Source: Elusimicrobiota bacterium
GTDB lineage: Bacteria > Elusimicrobiota > Elusimicrobia > UBA1565
Direction: 5' to 3'
Assembly (NCBI GenBank): GCA_016196755.1
Contig: JACPXC010000001.1
Coordinates: 170,189-234,188 of the forward strand
Length of the DNA stretch: 64,000 nucleotides
The notes under the pieces are model-generated. The model was not told the DNA's origin. It ran no database searches and worked only from the letters and a program-made list of their open reading frames with translations. The position numbers and the translations under genes were made by a program. Positions within the stretch are counted from its first letter, which is position 1. Each line of letters starts with the position of its first letter. Shown here piece after piece: positions 1-7,474 of the stretch.

Positions 1-1
1 C

Positions 2-133
2 AAGGGCGACCTCGCCGCCGTCAAGTCTGAGCTCAAGGCCGACCTCGCCGCCGTCAAGTCCGAGCTCAAGGGCGACCTCGCCGCCGTCAAGTCTGAGCTC
101 AAGGGCGACCTCGCCGCCGTCAAGTCCGAGCTC
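2..133 (+). repeat. Four tandem 33-bp repeats inside a coding region
   Basis: Four units start at 2, 35, 68 and 101. They are nearly identical except that the serine codon alternates TCT, TCC, TCT, TCC, and unit 2 has GCC in place of GGC. The alternation suggests duplication of a 66-bp pair. The array may continue to the left of the window. Confidence 0.9.
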
Positions 134-415
134 AAAGGCGACATCGCCCGGCTGGACGTCAAAACAGACCGCATCGCCGCTGAGCTGGTCAAGACCCAGG
201 GCCGCATGAAGGCCATCGAGGAAACCATGGCCACCAAGGACGACATCGGACGCGTCATCAAGGCCATCGACGCCTTTGCCGGCAAGCTCGAGACCTACGG
301 CCGCGAGACCATCCTTATCCCGAACGCCCTCGACGAACACGGCAAGACGCTCCGCAGTCACGGCTCCAAGCTCGATGACCATGAACGGCGGCTCGCCGAG
401 GTCGAGAAGACTTAG
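2..415 (+). CDS. Coiled-coil repeat protein, 5' end outside window
   Basis: This is the C-terminal 137 residues of a gene that starts before the window; the frame is open from base 2 to the TAG at 413-415. The first 44 residues are four copies of an 11-residue unit (KGDLAAVKSEL), a hendecad pattern typical of long right-handed coiled coils. A degenerate fifth copy and a charged helical tail (ending LAEVEKT) follow. There are no membrane segments or catalytic motifs in the visible part. It may be a scaffold or structural helix protein; no function can be assigned. Confidence 0.7.
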   Translation, partial: KGDLAAVKSELKADLAAVKSELKGDLAAVKSELKGDLAAVKSELKGDIARLDVKTDRIAAELVKTQGRMKAIEETMATKDDIGRVIKAIDAFAGKLETYGRETILIPNALDEHGKTLRSHGSKLDDHERRLAEVEKT

Positions 416-457
416 GCGCCGGCAAACGCGCAGCTGATCAGCCTGAAGGTTTCGGGC

Positions 458-667
458 ATGGACTGCGCGGCCTGCACCTCGGCGATCAAGAAATCCGTGG
501 AGAAAGTCCCAGGAGTCTATTCGGCCAGCGTGGATTTCGACGCCCAGAGGGCACTGGTGGCCACGGACGGCAAAGCCGATTCCCAGGCGGTCCTTAAAGC
601 TGTCGCCGTAGCCGGCTACAGGGCGGAAATTCTAGACGGAGGGGGCCATGGAAAGCCGCGCTCCTAG
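458..667 (+). CDS. Heavy-metal-associated (HMA) domain protein
   Basis: The product is a single ferredoxin-like HMA domain of about 60 residues, with the metal-binding MDCAAC (MxCxxC) loop at its N-terminus and a normal central VPGVYSASVDF strand. Such proteins bind Cu(I), Hg(II) or Zn(II) through the two cysteines and hand the metal to a pump or reductase. The first beta strand (LISLKVSG) lies upstream of ATG 458 in the same frame, directly after the TAG of the preceding gene. Translation may therefore start at CTG 434, or the true start has been lost. The end overlaps the next gene by 20 bases, so the two are probably co-expressed. Confidence 0.65.
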   Translation: MDCAACTSAIKKSVEKVPGVYSASVDFDAQRALVATDGKADSQAVLKAVAVAGYRAEILDGGGHGKPRS

Positions 668-1115
668 CCACGAGGCTTGCTGCCGGGTCAAGACGACGAC
701 CTGCCCCTGCCCGCTGTGCGGCAACGCCGGGCGCAAGGTGACCGCCGTGACGCTGGATCACCACGTCCCTCAGCGCTTGAGGGCCGCGATCGGCGACGAC
801 GCCGCCTTCTGCCTCAACCCCGCCTGCGAAGTCGTCTACTGCAATCCCGGCGGATTTGTCGTCCGAAAAGGGCAGACGACCCTGCCCGTGACGATAAAGG
901 ATTCGGGAGATCTTGTACCGGTCTGCTACTGCTTCGACTTCAAGCGCGGCGCCCTCCGGAAAGACCTGGCGGAGCGGGGGAAGACCGATATCCCGGAGCG
1001 AATCCGGCAGGGCATCGCCGAGGGCCGCTGCGCCTGCGAGCGCAAGAACCCGCAGGGAGCGTGCTGTCTGGGCAATGTGGCCGGAGCGATCAAGAAAATT
1101 CAAGGTGAGACTTGA
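648..1115 (+). CDS. CopZ-type iron-sulfur/zinc metallochaperone
   Basis: The product has 155 residues and is very cysteine-rich: CPCPLCG near residues 19-25, C-NPACEVVYC around 55-65, CYC near 93-95, and CAC-(11 residues)-CC near the end. This matches the N-terminal domain of the archaeal CopZ type, which binds a [2Fe-2S] cluster and zinc next to an HMA domain. Here the HMA domain is the separate overlapping upstream gene. A role as copper (or other thiophilic metal) chaperone and reductant is inferred from family and context. The final TGA overlaps a TTG start of the next small ORF. Confidence 0.65.
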   Translation: MESRAPSHEACCRVKTTTCPCPLCGNAGRKVTAVTLDHHVPQRLRAAIGDDAAFCLNPACEVVYCNPGGFVVRKGQTTLPVTIKDSGDLVPVCYCFDFKRGALRKDLAERGKTDIPERIRQGIAEGRCACERKNPQGACCLGNVAGAIKKIQGET

Positions 1116-1291
1116 ACAAAGGTTGCTCTACCGACGAGGACCGGACCAAGGCGAAGCGCCGGTTCCCTCCCGAGGCGGTCGCTTTGCTTTACGGCCACGC
1201 GGATTACACCGTCCCGCCCAGGGCCCCCAAGCCCACCTCCGGCCTGGTGGACCAGCAGCGCTGGTTCATGAAGGCCGCGCGTCGTGATTGA
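1112..1291 (+). CDS. Small basic protein upstream of nucleotidyltransferase remnant
   Basis: This 59-residue ORF starts at TTG 1112, inside the stop codon of the CopZ-like gene, and ends at TGA 1289-1291, overlapping the GTG start of the nucleotidyltransferase remnant. The readable product (RRFPPEAVALLYGHADYTVPP) is proline-rich and basic with no recognised domain. Small gene followed by overlapping nucleotidyltransferase is the usual layout of a two-gene unit, and a second such unit lies at 37559-38298. It may be the surviving partner of a broken toxin-antitoxin-like pair. Confidence 0.45.
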   Translation: MNKGCSTDEDRTKAKRRFPPEAVALLYGHADYTVPPRAPKPTSGLVDQQRWFMKAARRD

Positions 1292-1488
1292 GCTCCTGCG
1301 CGCCGCCTCCGAGGTCCAAGCCGTTTGCGAGTCGGAGCGCTGGAGGTACTGTTTCATCGGCGGGTTGGCGCGCGACGCGGCCCCGGGACTGGCTGGATAT
1401 CGAGGGAGTCATCGTGCGCCAGTCCGGCAAGCTCGACTGGCCCTACATCATGAGCCAATTGGAGCCGCTGGCCGAGCTCGAGCGCTAG
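1284..1488 (+). pseudogene. Internally deleted nucleotidyltransferase
   Basis: The start (GTG 1284) encodes IELLRAASEVQAVCESERWRYCFIGGLA, ending in the Gly-Gly motif of small nucleotidyltransferases (AbiEii/MNT-like). Right after this, near 1370, the readable sequence jumps to another frame encoding DWLDIEGVIVRQSGKLDWPYI and the final LEPLAELER, which is the normal C-terminal end of such proteins. The catalytic aspartates and the middle of the protein, roughly 100 or more residues, are missing. I read it as a deletion-made pseudogene. The following 1489-1611 holds no gene. Confidence 0.6.
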
Positions 1489-1611
1489 CCCGCGTCTCTT
1501 CCGCACCCGGTCCGGGTCGAGGCGCCCGAAGTAGTCTTCGGGAGGAGCTCTCCCTCGGCCGCTAGGGCGCCGACGTGCATCTGGAGGGCGCGGAGCCCAT
1601 CTTGCACTCCT

Positions 1612-4119
1612 TCAGCAGCAACTCCCCTCCGGCGCGCAGCAGGCCTCTTCCGCCGCGGGGCCGGTCGGCTCGCCCGACACGAAGAAACTCCCCGCATAGG
1701 GCGGGTGGGAGAGCTTCGCGGCGGTGTCGGTGCAGACTTCGACCGGCTCGTAGCGCGGGAAGAGATGGCCCTCCTCGTCGATGACGGCCTTGTGCGGGCC
1801 CAGATAGAGCGCGGTCTGGCCCACGAAGCGGCAGCCCGCTTTCTTCTCGAACTTGAAGCCGCGCACGGTCAGCGAGAAGAACTTGTAGCCTTCGACTTCC
1901 TTCCAGAACGTCCGCTTCAGGACCGAGACCCCGTAGAAGCCGGCCCGTTCGAGGCCGCTCAGGAACTCCTCCTCGGAAAGCGAGCCCGAGATGCACTCGC
2001 CCCACAGGTCCTTGTGGGCCTGGAGGTTGAGGGGCACGGGGCGGTCCGCCACGATGTCGGCCACCACGAGGCGGCCGTGGTCTTTGAGGATACGCCAGAT
2101 TTCCGCGAAGACCTTGGGCTTGTCGGGGGAGAGGTTGACTACGCAGTTGGAGGTCACGAGGTCCACGCTCTTGTCCTCGGCCGGCACCGTCTCGAGGTAG
2201 CCCTCGCGGAAGTCGACCACGTCGTAGCCGAGTTTCGCGGCCACCTGGGGACGGCACTCGCGCGCGACCTTGAGCATCTCGGCCGTCATATCGACGCCGA
2301 TGACCTTTCCTGTCGGGCCGACCTTCTTGGCGGCGATGAAGCAGTCGATTCCTGCGCCGGAGCCCAGGTCCAAGGTCGTCTCCCCGGGCCGCACGCCGGC
2401 CGAGGAGATGGGGGAGCCGCAGCCGTAGAAGCGGTCGAGCACGGCCTGCGGGATATGCCCCACCTCGTCGTCCGAGTACTTCACGGGGCAGCAGAGCTCC
2501 TTTTGGGGCTCGACGGCGGCCTTGCCGTAGAACCCCTGGACGATGCGGTAGGGGCGCTCCACGTCGAAGGCGAGGACGCAGTTGGAGTGGGTGAGGCGCA
2601 CTTCCGGGGTCTTGCCGTCCTCCCCCAGCCAGTCCGTGGCGTCGTCGGAGCAGGTGAAGGCGTCCTGTCCCATGGCATGGAGGACGACCGGGGGACGGAA
2701 CCCCGAGCGGGCGTTGAAGGCCGCGCGTTTGCCCTCGGCGAGCGCGAACATCTCGTCTTTCATGAGCTCCACATAGAGCGGGTGGTAGGGGTCGTGGCCT
2801 ACCAGCGAGCCGGTATGCCCGTTCGAACTGAAGAAATAGCTGTGCTCGACGTCGCCGCCCCCGGTGAGGAACCTGAAGGGGTCGTTTTCCGCGCCCCCGG
2901 CCAGCGTCGCTTCCCGGAACTTCCGGGCCACGGGGCTGTCGAGCCATAAGGCTTTGAGGGAAGGCGTGTCCACGTCGCCGAGCTTAAGCTCCGGCAGGCC
3001 GGCCGTGGCCGCCGACGGGTAGACCCCGCCGTCCCGGTACAGGCACAGGCTCTCCCAGCACTGGTTGCCGAGATCGTTCTTGACGCCCGGGCGCCCGTTG
3101 GCGCGGCGGCGCAGGGACTCGGCGTTGTCGAGGACGAGACCGAGCCTGCCGGCCCCGTCCCGGACGCGGCGGGCCAGCGCGAGGAGTTCGGCGTTGGTCG
3201 GAAACGGGTCGCCGCCGGAGGAGACGATGCGGCCGCGCTTGTGGGCCCACATGAGGTGGAGCGACTTGGCTCCCAGGCGGGCGCCCAGCTCCGGCAGGGC
3301 TTCCAGGTCCTTGAGGTTCTCGCGCGTGACGACGGCGGTCAAGGAGGTCTCGAACCCCGCTTCGGCCAAGGCCGTCAGGCCCGCCGAGGCCTTCTGGAAG
3401 ACCCCCTTGCCGCGGATGGCGTCGTTGACCGCGGCGGTCGCCCCGTCGAGGCTGACCTGGAACTTGAGCCTCGCCAGGTCGAAGGCGGCGAGCTTGGCCA
3501 GGCGCTCCGCCGTCAGCAAAGTCGCGTTGGTCATGATGACCAGCTCGGAGGCCTTCGTTTCGGTGACGAAGCCGACGAGGTCGAAGAGGTCGGGCCGGAC
3601 GAACGGCTCGCCGCCGGTGAAAAAGAATCGGCGCGCGCCGAGGGCGTGCGCCTGTTCGATGACGGCTTCGAGAAACGCCTTCTCGGGGCCCTTCTCGCCG
3701 TCCGGACCCGAAGAGACCAGGCAGTGGGTGCAGGAGATGTTGCAGGTTTGCAGGAGGTGGACCCAGAACTCGGAGAGGCGCCGGGGCTCGAGGTGGGCGG
3801 AGCGTCCGGCGTAGCGCCGGTGGGGGATCGGCGAGAAGGAGAGGAGGCCGGCGTGGAGCAGCCCTCTGCTCAGGGATTGAACGTCAAGCCAGGATTGGGA
3901 AGCGTCCGCGCCCGACGACTCCGCGTGCAGGCGGCGGACCTCGCCGAGCGTCCGCGCGCCGTCGACGAGGGAGTAAAGGCCGGCGCCGCGCGCGTCCAGG
4001 GCCGCCCAATTGGGCGCGTCGCCGTCCACGAACACGAAGAGCCCGCCGCGCTCAAAGCGCGCTGCGTCCGGCTTATGGAGGATGGACGAGTCCTTGAGTT
4101 CCGCCGTGGTCGCAATCAT
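1612..4119 (-). CDS. PqqD-like / radical SAM / ArsM-like methyltransferase fusion
   Basis: The 835-residue product starts at ATG 4119 behind AAGGAG. Residues about 10-100 look like a PqqD/RRE-type fold. Residues about 118-330 are a radical SAM domain with CNISCTHC holding the [4Fe-4S] cluster, followed by a Cys-containing SPASM-like segment (NQCWESLCLYRDG). Residues about 520-760 are a class I SAM methyltransferase (ELCCPV, LDLGSGAGID, SNCVVNL) resembling arsenite methyltransferases. The protein ends in CCAPEGSCC, a cysteine tail common in arsenic enzymes. It overlaps the upstream PiT gene by ATGA. The probable role is making a methylated or carbon-linked arsenical; the substrate is inferred, and a peptide-modifying role cannot be excluded because of the PqqD-like part. 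Confidence 0.75.
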   Translation of the reverse strand: MIATTAELKDSSILHKPDAARFERGGLFVFVDGDAPNWAALDARGAGLYSLVDGARTLGEVRRLHAESSGADASQSWLDVQSLSRGLLHAGLLSFSPIPHRRYAGRSAHLEPRRLSEFWVHLLQTCNISCTHCLVSSGPDGEKGPEKAFLEAVIEQAHALGARRFFFTGGEPFVRPDLFDLVGFVTETKASELVIMTNATLLTAERLAKLAAFDLARLKFQVSLDGATAAVNDAIRGKGVFQKASAGLTALAEAGFETSLTAVVTRENLKDLEALPELGARLGAKSLHLMWAHKRGRIVSSGGDPFPTNAELLALARRVRDGAGRLGLVLDNAESLRRRANGRPGVKNDLGNQCWESLCLYRDGGVYPSAATAGLPELKLGDVDTPSLKALWLDSPVARKFREATLAGGAENDPFRFLTGGGDVEHSYFFSSNGHTGSLVGHDPYHPLYVELMKDEMFALAEGKRAAFNARSGFRPPVVLHAMGQDAFTCSDDATDWLGEDGKTPEVRLTHSNCVLAFDVERPYRIVQGFYGKAAVEPQKELCCPVKYSDDEVGHIPQAVLDRFYGCGSPISSAGVRPGETTLDLGSGAGIDCFIAAKKVGPTGKVIGVDMTAEMLKVARECRPQVAAKLGYDVVDFREGYLETVPAEDKSVDLVTSNCVVNLSPDKPKVFAEIWRILKDHGRLVVADIVADRPVPLNLQAHKDLWGECISGSLSEEEFLSGLERAGFYGVSVLKRTFWKEVEGYKFFSLTVRGFKFEKKAGCRFVGQTALYLGPHKAVIDEEGHLFPRYEPVEVCTDTAAKLSHPPYAGSFFVSGEPTGPAAEEACCAPEGSCC

Positions 4120-5102
4120 GTCGATCTCCTTAAAATCCAATAACAGGCCACTCCCAATGCGCCGGCCGTCGGGATGGTGACGAGCCAAGCCAAGGCGATC
4201 TGCCCGACGGTCGCCAGATTCAGGCCGCCCTTGCCGCCGCGCAAGCCGATGCCGATGATAGCGGAACTTGAGACATGCGTGGTGGACACCGGAAACCCCT
4301 GGAGGGCCGTGCCCACCACGAGCGCCGTCGTGGCCAAGTTCGCCGCGAAGCCCTCCAGGTGGTCCATTTTCGTCACCTTGTGGGCCAGGGTCTCGGTGAC
4401 CTTGAGCCCCATCACGATGCCGCCGACGGCGTTGGCCGCCGCGAGGACCAAGAAGAACCAGCGCGGCGCCACCGTCACCGAGGGGTCCAGGACCGCGTAA
4501 AAGAAGAAGCCCAGCCCCGCGATCTTCGGGGTGTCATTTAGCCCGCGGGCGAAGCCGCTGGCCAGGGCGCTCGCCCAGTGGGCCCAATGGCAGTTGAGGC
4601 AGTACTGCTCCCGGCAGAGCCAATGGAGGAATCGGAAGGAGAGCCAGGCTCCGCCGAAGGCGACGAAGGGCGAGAGGAGGAGGGGGAGGGCCACCTTGCG
4701 GCCCACGCTCGACCACAGCACCTGGTCGAACCCGAAGGCGTAGACCCCGGTCAGGACGGTGGCGCCGACGATGGCGTGGGTGGTCGAGACGGGCATGCCG
4801 AAGCGGGCCGCCAGCAGGACCCAGCCGACGGCGCCGCCGAGGATGGCGAGGGCGAAGGCCTGGTTGAGCTGGACCTGCGGCGAGAGCATCCCTTTGGTGA
4901 AAAGCAGGATCATCTTCACCGCCCAGGCCGAGGCCAACACCCCGCCGGCGGCCACCGCCAGCGAGGTGACGAGCACGGCCTTTCGGTAATCGGACTCCCC
5001 GCTGCCGACCAAGGTGGCGATGGATTTCGAGATGTCGTTGGCGCCGTTGGCGAAGGCCAGCGCCGCGGCGGCGCCCATCCCTATGATGATCGTGGTTTCC
5101 AT
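4116..5102 (-). CDS. PiT-family inorganic phosphate transporter
   Basis: The 328-residue protein is an inner-membrane permease with about ten hydrophobic segments. It carries the duplicated PiT signature: ANGANDISKSIATLVGSG near the N-terminus and GLNDTPKIAG in the middle, with two FPVSTTHVSSS/MPVSTTHAIVG loops. PiT proteins move metal-phosphate with protons or sodium and also admit arsenate. Its stop overlaps the start of the radical SAM/ArsM fusion (ATGA), so the two are translated together. That suggests it either supplies phosphate while limiting arsenate or feeds the arsenic enzyme. It lacks the long cytoplasmic loop of E. coli PitA. Confidence 0.9.
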   Translation of the reverse strand: METTIIIGMGAAAALAFANGANDISKSIATLVGSGESDYRKAVLVTSLAVAAGGVLASAWAVKMILLFTKGMLSPQVQLNQAFALAILGGAVGWVLLAARFGMPVSTTHAIVGATVLTGVYAFGFDQVLWSSVGRKVALPLLLSPFVAFGGAWLSFRFLHWLCREQYCLNCHWAHWASALASGFARGLNDTPKIAGLGFFFYAVLDPSVTVAPRWFFLVLAAANAVGGIVMGLKVTETLAHKVTKMDHLEGFAANLATTALVVGTALQGFPVSTTHVSSSAIIGIGLRGGKGGLNLATVGQIALAWLVTIPTAGALGVACYWILRRST

Positions 5103-5130
5103 CGGCCCATTGTCCCAAATGTCGGTCCCT

Positions 5131-5161
5131 TTGGGCCGGGATTCGTTACATCTGCTAATAT
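5131..5161 (+). promoter_or_regulatory. Possible promoter with -10 TAATAT close to ATG 5168
   Basis: TTGGGC at 5131-5136 and TAATAT at 5156-5161 are separated by 19 bases. The -10 ends six bases before ATG 5168, so the transcript would be nearly leaderless. This resembles the -10 to ATG spacing seen upstream of murB and of the gene at 24787. Confidence 0.4.
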
Positions 5162-5167
5162 CGGGCC

Positions 5168-5263
5168 ATGGCCACGACTACCATCCGCGGGGGAATCGAC
5201 GATGCCGCGGCGGACGTCGCCCCGCTCGAGAAGCGGATTCTGGCCCGCTTGGCCGGCCTCTGA
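5168..5263 (+). CDS. 31-residue peptide ORF, possible leader or remnant
   Basis: ATG 5168 to TGA 5263 encodes a 31-residue peptide ending LEKRILARLAGL. It has no recognised family. Support comes only from the well-placed -10 element just upstream and GC-rich codon use. A second tiny in-frame ORF (ATG 5308) runs to the start of the TVP38 gene. Either could be a leader peptide or the stump of a lost gene; the intergenic stretch holds nothing else convincing. Confidence 0.25.
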   Translation: MATTTIRGGIDDAAADVAPLEKRILARLAGL

Positions 5264-5351
5264 GATCCGGGTCCGTAACGATTCACGCCTTTCGCGGACT
5301 CAGGGGCATGGAGACGATCCTGCTGACGCTGTCGCTCAACGAGGGCAAGAG

Positions 5352-5963
5352 ATGAGGGAGCTATTGTCCTCCGCGTTGGTCTGGGTCGGCGCGTCCGGCG
5401 TCGTCGGCCAGGCGGCCTTCGTGGCGCTCTACGTCCTTGCCTGCGTGGCCTTCCTCCCGGGGTCGGTCCTCACGCTGGGGGCCGGGGCGATCTTCGGGCT
5501 TTGGCGGGGATTTTTCCTCGTCTCGCTGGCTTCGACGCTGGGCGCCTGCGCGGCCATGCTGGTCGGCCGGTTCCTCCTGCGCGATTGGGTCGCGCGCCGC
5601 CTCGCGGCCTTCCCGGCCTTCGAGGCGGTTCGGGGCGCGGTGGCGGCGGAGGGCTGGAAGGTCGTCGCGTTGACCCGGCTCTCGCCGGTCCTCCCTTTCT
5701 CCCTGCTGAACTATGCCTACGGCCTGACCGACGTGGGCCTCAAGGAGTACGCGCTGGCCTCCTGGCTGGGGATGATGCCGGGGACGCTGCTGTTCGTCTA
5801 TCTCGGGGCGGCGGCGGGCGAAGTGGCGCGCTCCGGCCGGCAGGGCCGGTCCCCCGCGGAATGGGCGTTTTTCGCCGCGGGGCTGGGCGCCACGGCCCTG
5901 GCGGCCTGGCTGGTCGGCAAGAAGGCCAAGGCGGCGTTGGCCGCCAGGGTGGAGGTCCGATGA
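5352..5963 (+). CDS. TVP38/TMEM64 (VTT/DedA-like) membrane protein
   Basis: The 203-residue inner-membrane protein has five to six hydrophobic segments and the family core FLPGSVLTLGAGAIFG (about residues 34-50), LTRLSPVLPFSLLNYAYGLT (about 105-125) and GTLLFVYLGAAAG (about 145-157). VTT proteins are lipid scramblases or related transporters. The gene overlaps the following oxidoreductase by ATGA. This pairing of TVP38 with a MerA-like flavoprotein recurs in many bacteria and sometimes occurs as a fusion, so a shared membrane-redox role is likely though unknown. Confidence 0.9.
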   Translation: MRELLSSALVWVGASGVVGQAAFVALYVLACVAFLPGSVLTLGAGAIFGLWRGFFLVSLASTLGACAAMLVGRFLLRDWVARRLAAFPAFEAVRGAVAAEGWKVVALTRLSPVLPFSLLNYAYGLTDVGLKEYALASWLGMMPGTLLFVYLGAAAGEVARSGRQGRSPAEWAFFAAGLGATALAAWLVGKKAKAALAARVEVR

Positions 5964-7468
5964 GTCTCGTTTCCCCGATGGACGCGCACAATACCCGATT
6001 GCTGGCGAGCGTCCACCCTCCGGATTGGGCCAACCCGGAGCCCGCCGGGCGCTACAACCTCGTGGTCTTGGGGGCGGGCACCGCGGGGCTCGTCACGGCC
6101 ATCGGAGCCGCCGGGCTGGGCGCCAAGGTGGCGCTCGTCGAGCGCCATCTGATGGGGGGAGACTGCCTGAACGTCGGCTGCGTCCCTTCGAAGGCCCTCA
6201 TCCGGGCCTCGCGCGCGGCCGCGGCCGCGCGCCGCGCCGGCGACTTCGGGGTGCGGGTCTCAGGAGTCTCGGTGGACTTCGCGGCCGTGATGGAACGGCT
6301 CCGCCGCCTGCGGGCCGACATCGGCGCCAACGACTCCGCCAAACGGTTCAAGGACGCCGGGGTCGACGTGTTCCTGGGACCGGCGCGCTTCAGCGGCCCC
6401 GACACGGTCTCGGTCGAAGGGAAGACGCTGCGTTTTTCTAAGGCGGTCATCGCTACCGGCGCCCGGGCGGTAGAATTGCCCATCCCCGGCCTCAAAGAGG
6501 CGGGGTACCTGACAAACGAGACGGTCTTCAACCTGACCGAGCTGCCGCGCAGGCTGGCCGTCATCGGGGCGGGCCCCATCGGCTGCGAGCTGGCCCAGGC
6601 TTTCCGGCGCCTGGGCTCCGCGGTGCACCTCCTCGAGGCGATGGGCCAGATCCTCATCCGCGAGGACCGGGACGCGGCCGTCATCGTCGAGAAGACCTTC
6701 GCGCGCGAAGGCATCATGTTTTCCTGCAACCACGACGTCTCGCGCGTGGAGCGGCGCGGGAAGGAGAAGGTGCTCTTCACGAAATGCGACTGCCATCCCG
6801 ACGGCCTGACGGTCGATGAGATCCTCGTGGGCGTCGGGCGCGCCCCGAACGTCGAAGGCCTCAATCTCGAAGGGGTCGGAGTCGAGTTCTCGAAGACCGG
6901 GGTCAAGGTGGACGACTTCCTGCGTACGACCAACCCGCGCATCTTCGCCGCCGGGGACATCTGCCTGGGCCCCAAGTTCACCCACACGGCGGATTTTTCC
7001 GCGCGCATCGTCATCCAGAACGCGCTCTTCTTCGGCCGCAAGCGCATGAGCGCCTTGACCATCCCCTGGTGCACCTACACCGACCCGGAAATCGCCCATG
7101 TCGGCCTTTACGAGAAGGACGCCAAGGACCGAGGGCTCCGGGTGCGGACCTTCGTGCAGGAGCTCAAAGACGTGGACCGGGCGGTCCTGGACGGGGAGGC
7201 GGAAGGCTTCGCCAAGATTCTCGTCGAGGTTGGGACGGACCGCATCCTCGGGGCGACCATAGTGGCCGCCCATGCCGGGGACATGATCAGCGAGGTCTCG
7301 GTGGCGATCAACAACGGGGTCGGGCTCGCCGGCATCGGCGCCACCATCCATCCCTACCCGACCCAGGCCGAGGCTCTGCGGCGTTTGGGGGACGCCTACA
7401 ACCGCACGCGCCTGACCCCGCTCATTCGAAATTTCTTAGGCGCCTGGCTATCCTGGACTCGCGGCTGA
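5960..7468 (+). CDS. MerA-like FAD/NAD(P) disulfide oxidoreductase
   Basis: The 502-residue flavoprotein has an FAD-binding VVLGAGTAGLVTA motif near residue 33 and the redox-active disulfide CLNVGC near residues 72-77. It also has the NAD(P) motif AVIGAGPIGCELA, the second FAD motif IFAAGDI, and a C-terminal dimerisation domain with the HPYPTQAE histidine. It lacks the N-terminal HMA domain and the C-terminal vicinal cysteines of true mercuric reductase, so Hg(II) reduction is unlikely. It more probably oxidises or reduces a quinone, thiol or membrane partner tied to the overlapping TVP38 gene. It ends six bases from the convergent peptidase gene. Confidence 0.85.
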   Translation: MSLVSPMDAHNTRLLASVHPPDWANPEPAGRYNLVVLGAGTAGLVTAIGAAGLGAKVALVERHLMGGDCLNVGCVPSKALIRASRAAAAARRAGDFGVRVSGVSVDFAAVMERLRRLRADIGANDSAKRFKDAGVDVFLGPARFSGPDTVSVEGKTLRFSKAVIATGARAVELPIPGLKEAGYLTNETVFNLTELPRRLAVIGAGPIGCELAQAFRRLGSAVHLLEAMGQILIREDRDAAVIVEKTFAREGIMFSCNHDVSRVERRGKEKVLFTKCDCHPDGLTVDEILVGVGRAPNVEGLNLEGVGVEFSKTGVKVDDFLRTTNPRIFAAGDICLGPKFTHTADFSARIVIQNALFFGRKRMSALTIPWCTYTDPEIAHVGLYEKDAKDRGLRVRTFVQELKDVDRAVLDGEAEGFAKILVEVGTDRILGATIVAAHAGDMISEVSVAINNGVGLAGIGATIHPYPTQAEALRRLGDAYNRTRLTPLIRNFLGAWLSWTRG

Positions 7469-7474
7469 CCGGCC

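Noticed and set aside
2..133. Possible CRISPR array
   Set aside because: Units are directly adjacent with no spacers and are in frame in a coding gene.
1705..2949. Long plus-strand ORF opposite the radical SAM/ArsM gene
   Set aside because: It is the antisense shadow of a well-supported GC-rich gene, with no motif and skewed composition. Many similar long antisense ORFs were dropped.
5960..7468. True mercuric reductase (merA)
   Set aside because: It lacks the C-terminal vicinal cysteines and the HMA domain, and is paired with TVP38 instead of mer transport genes.
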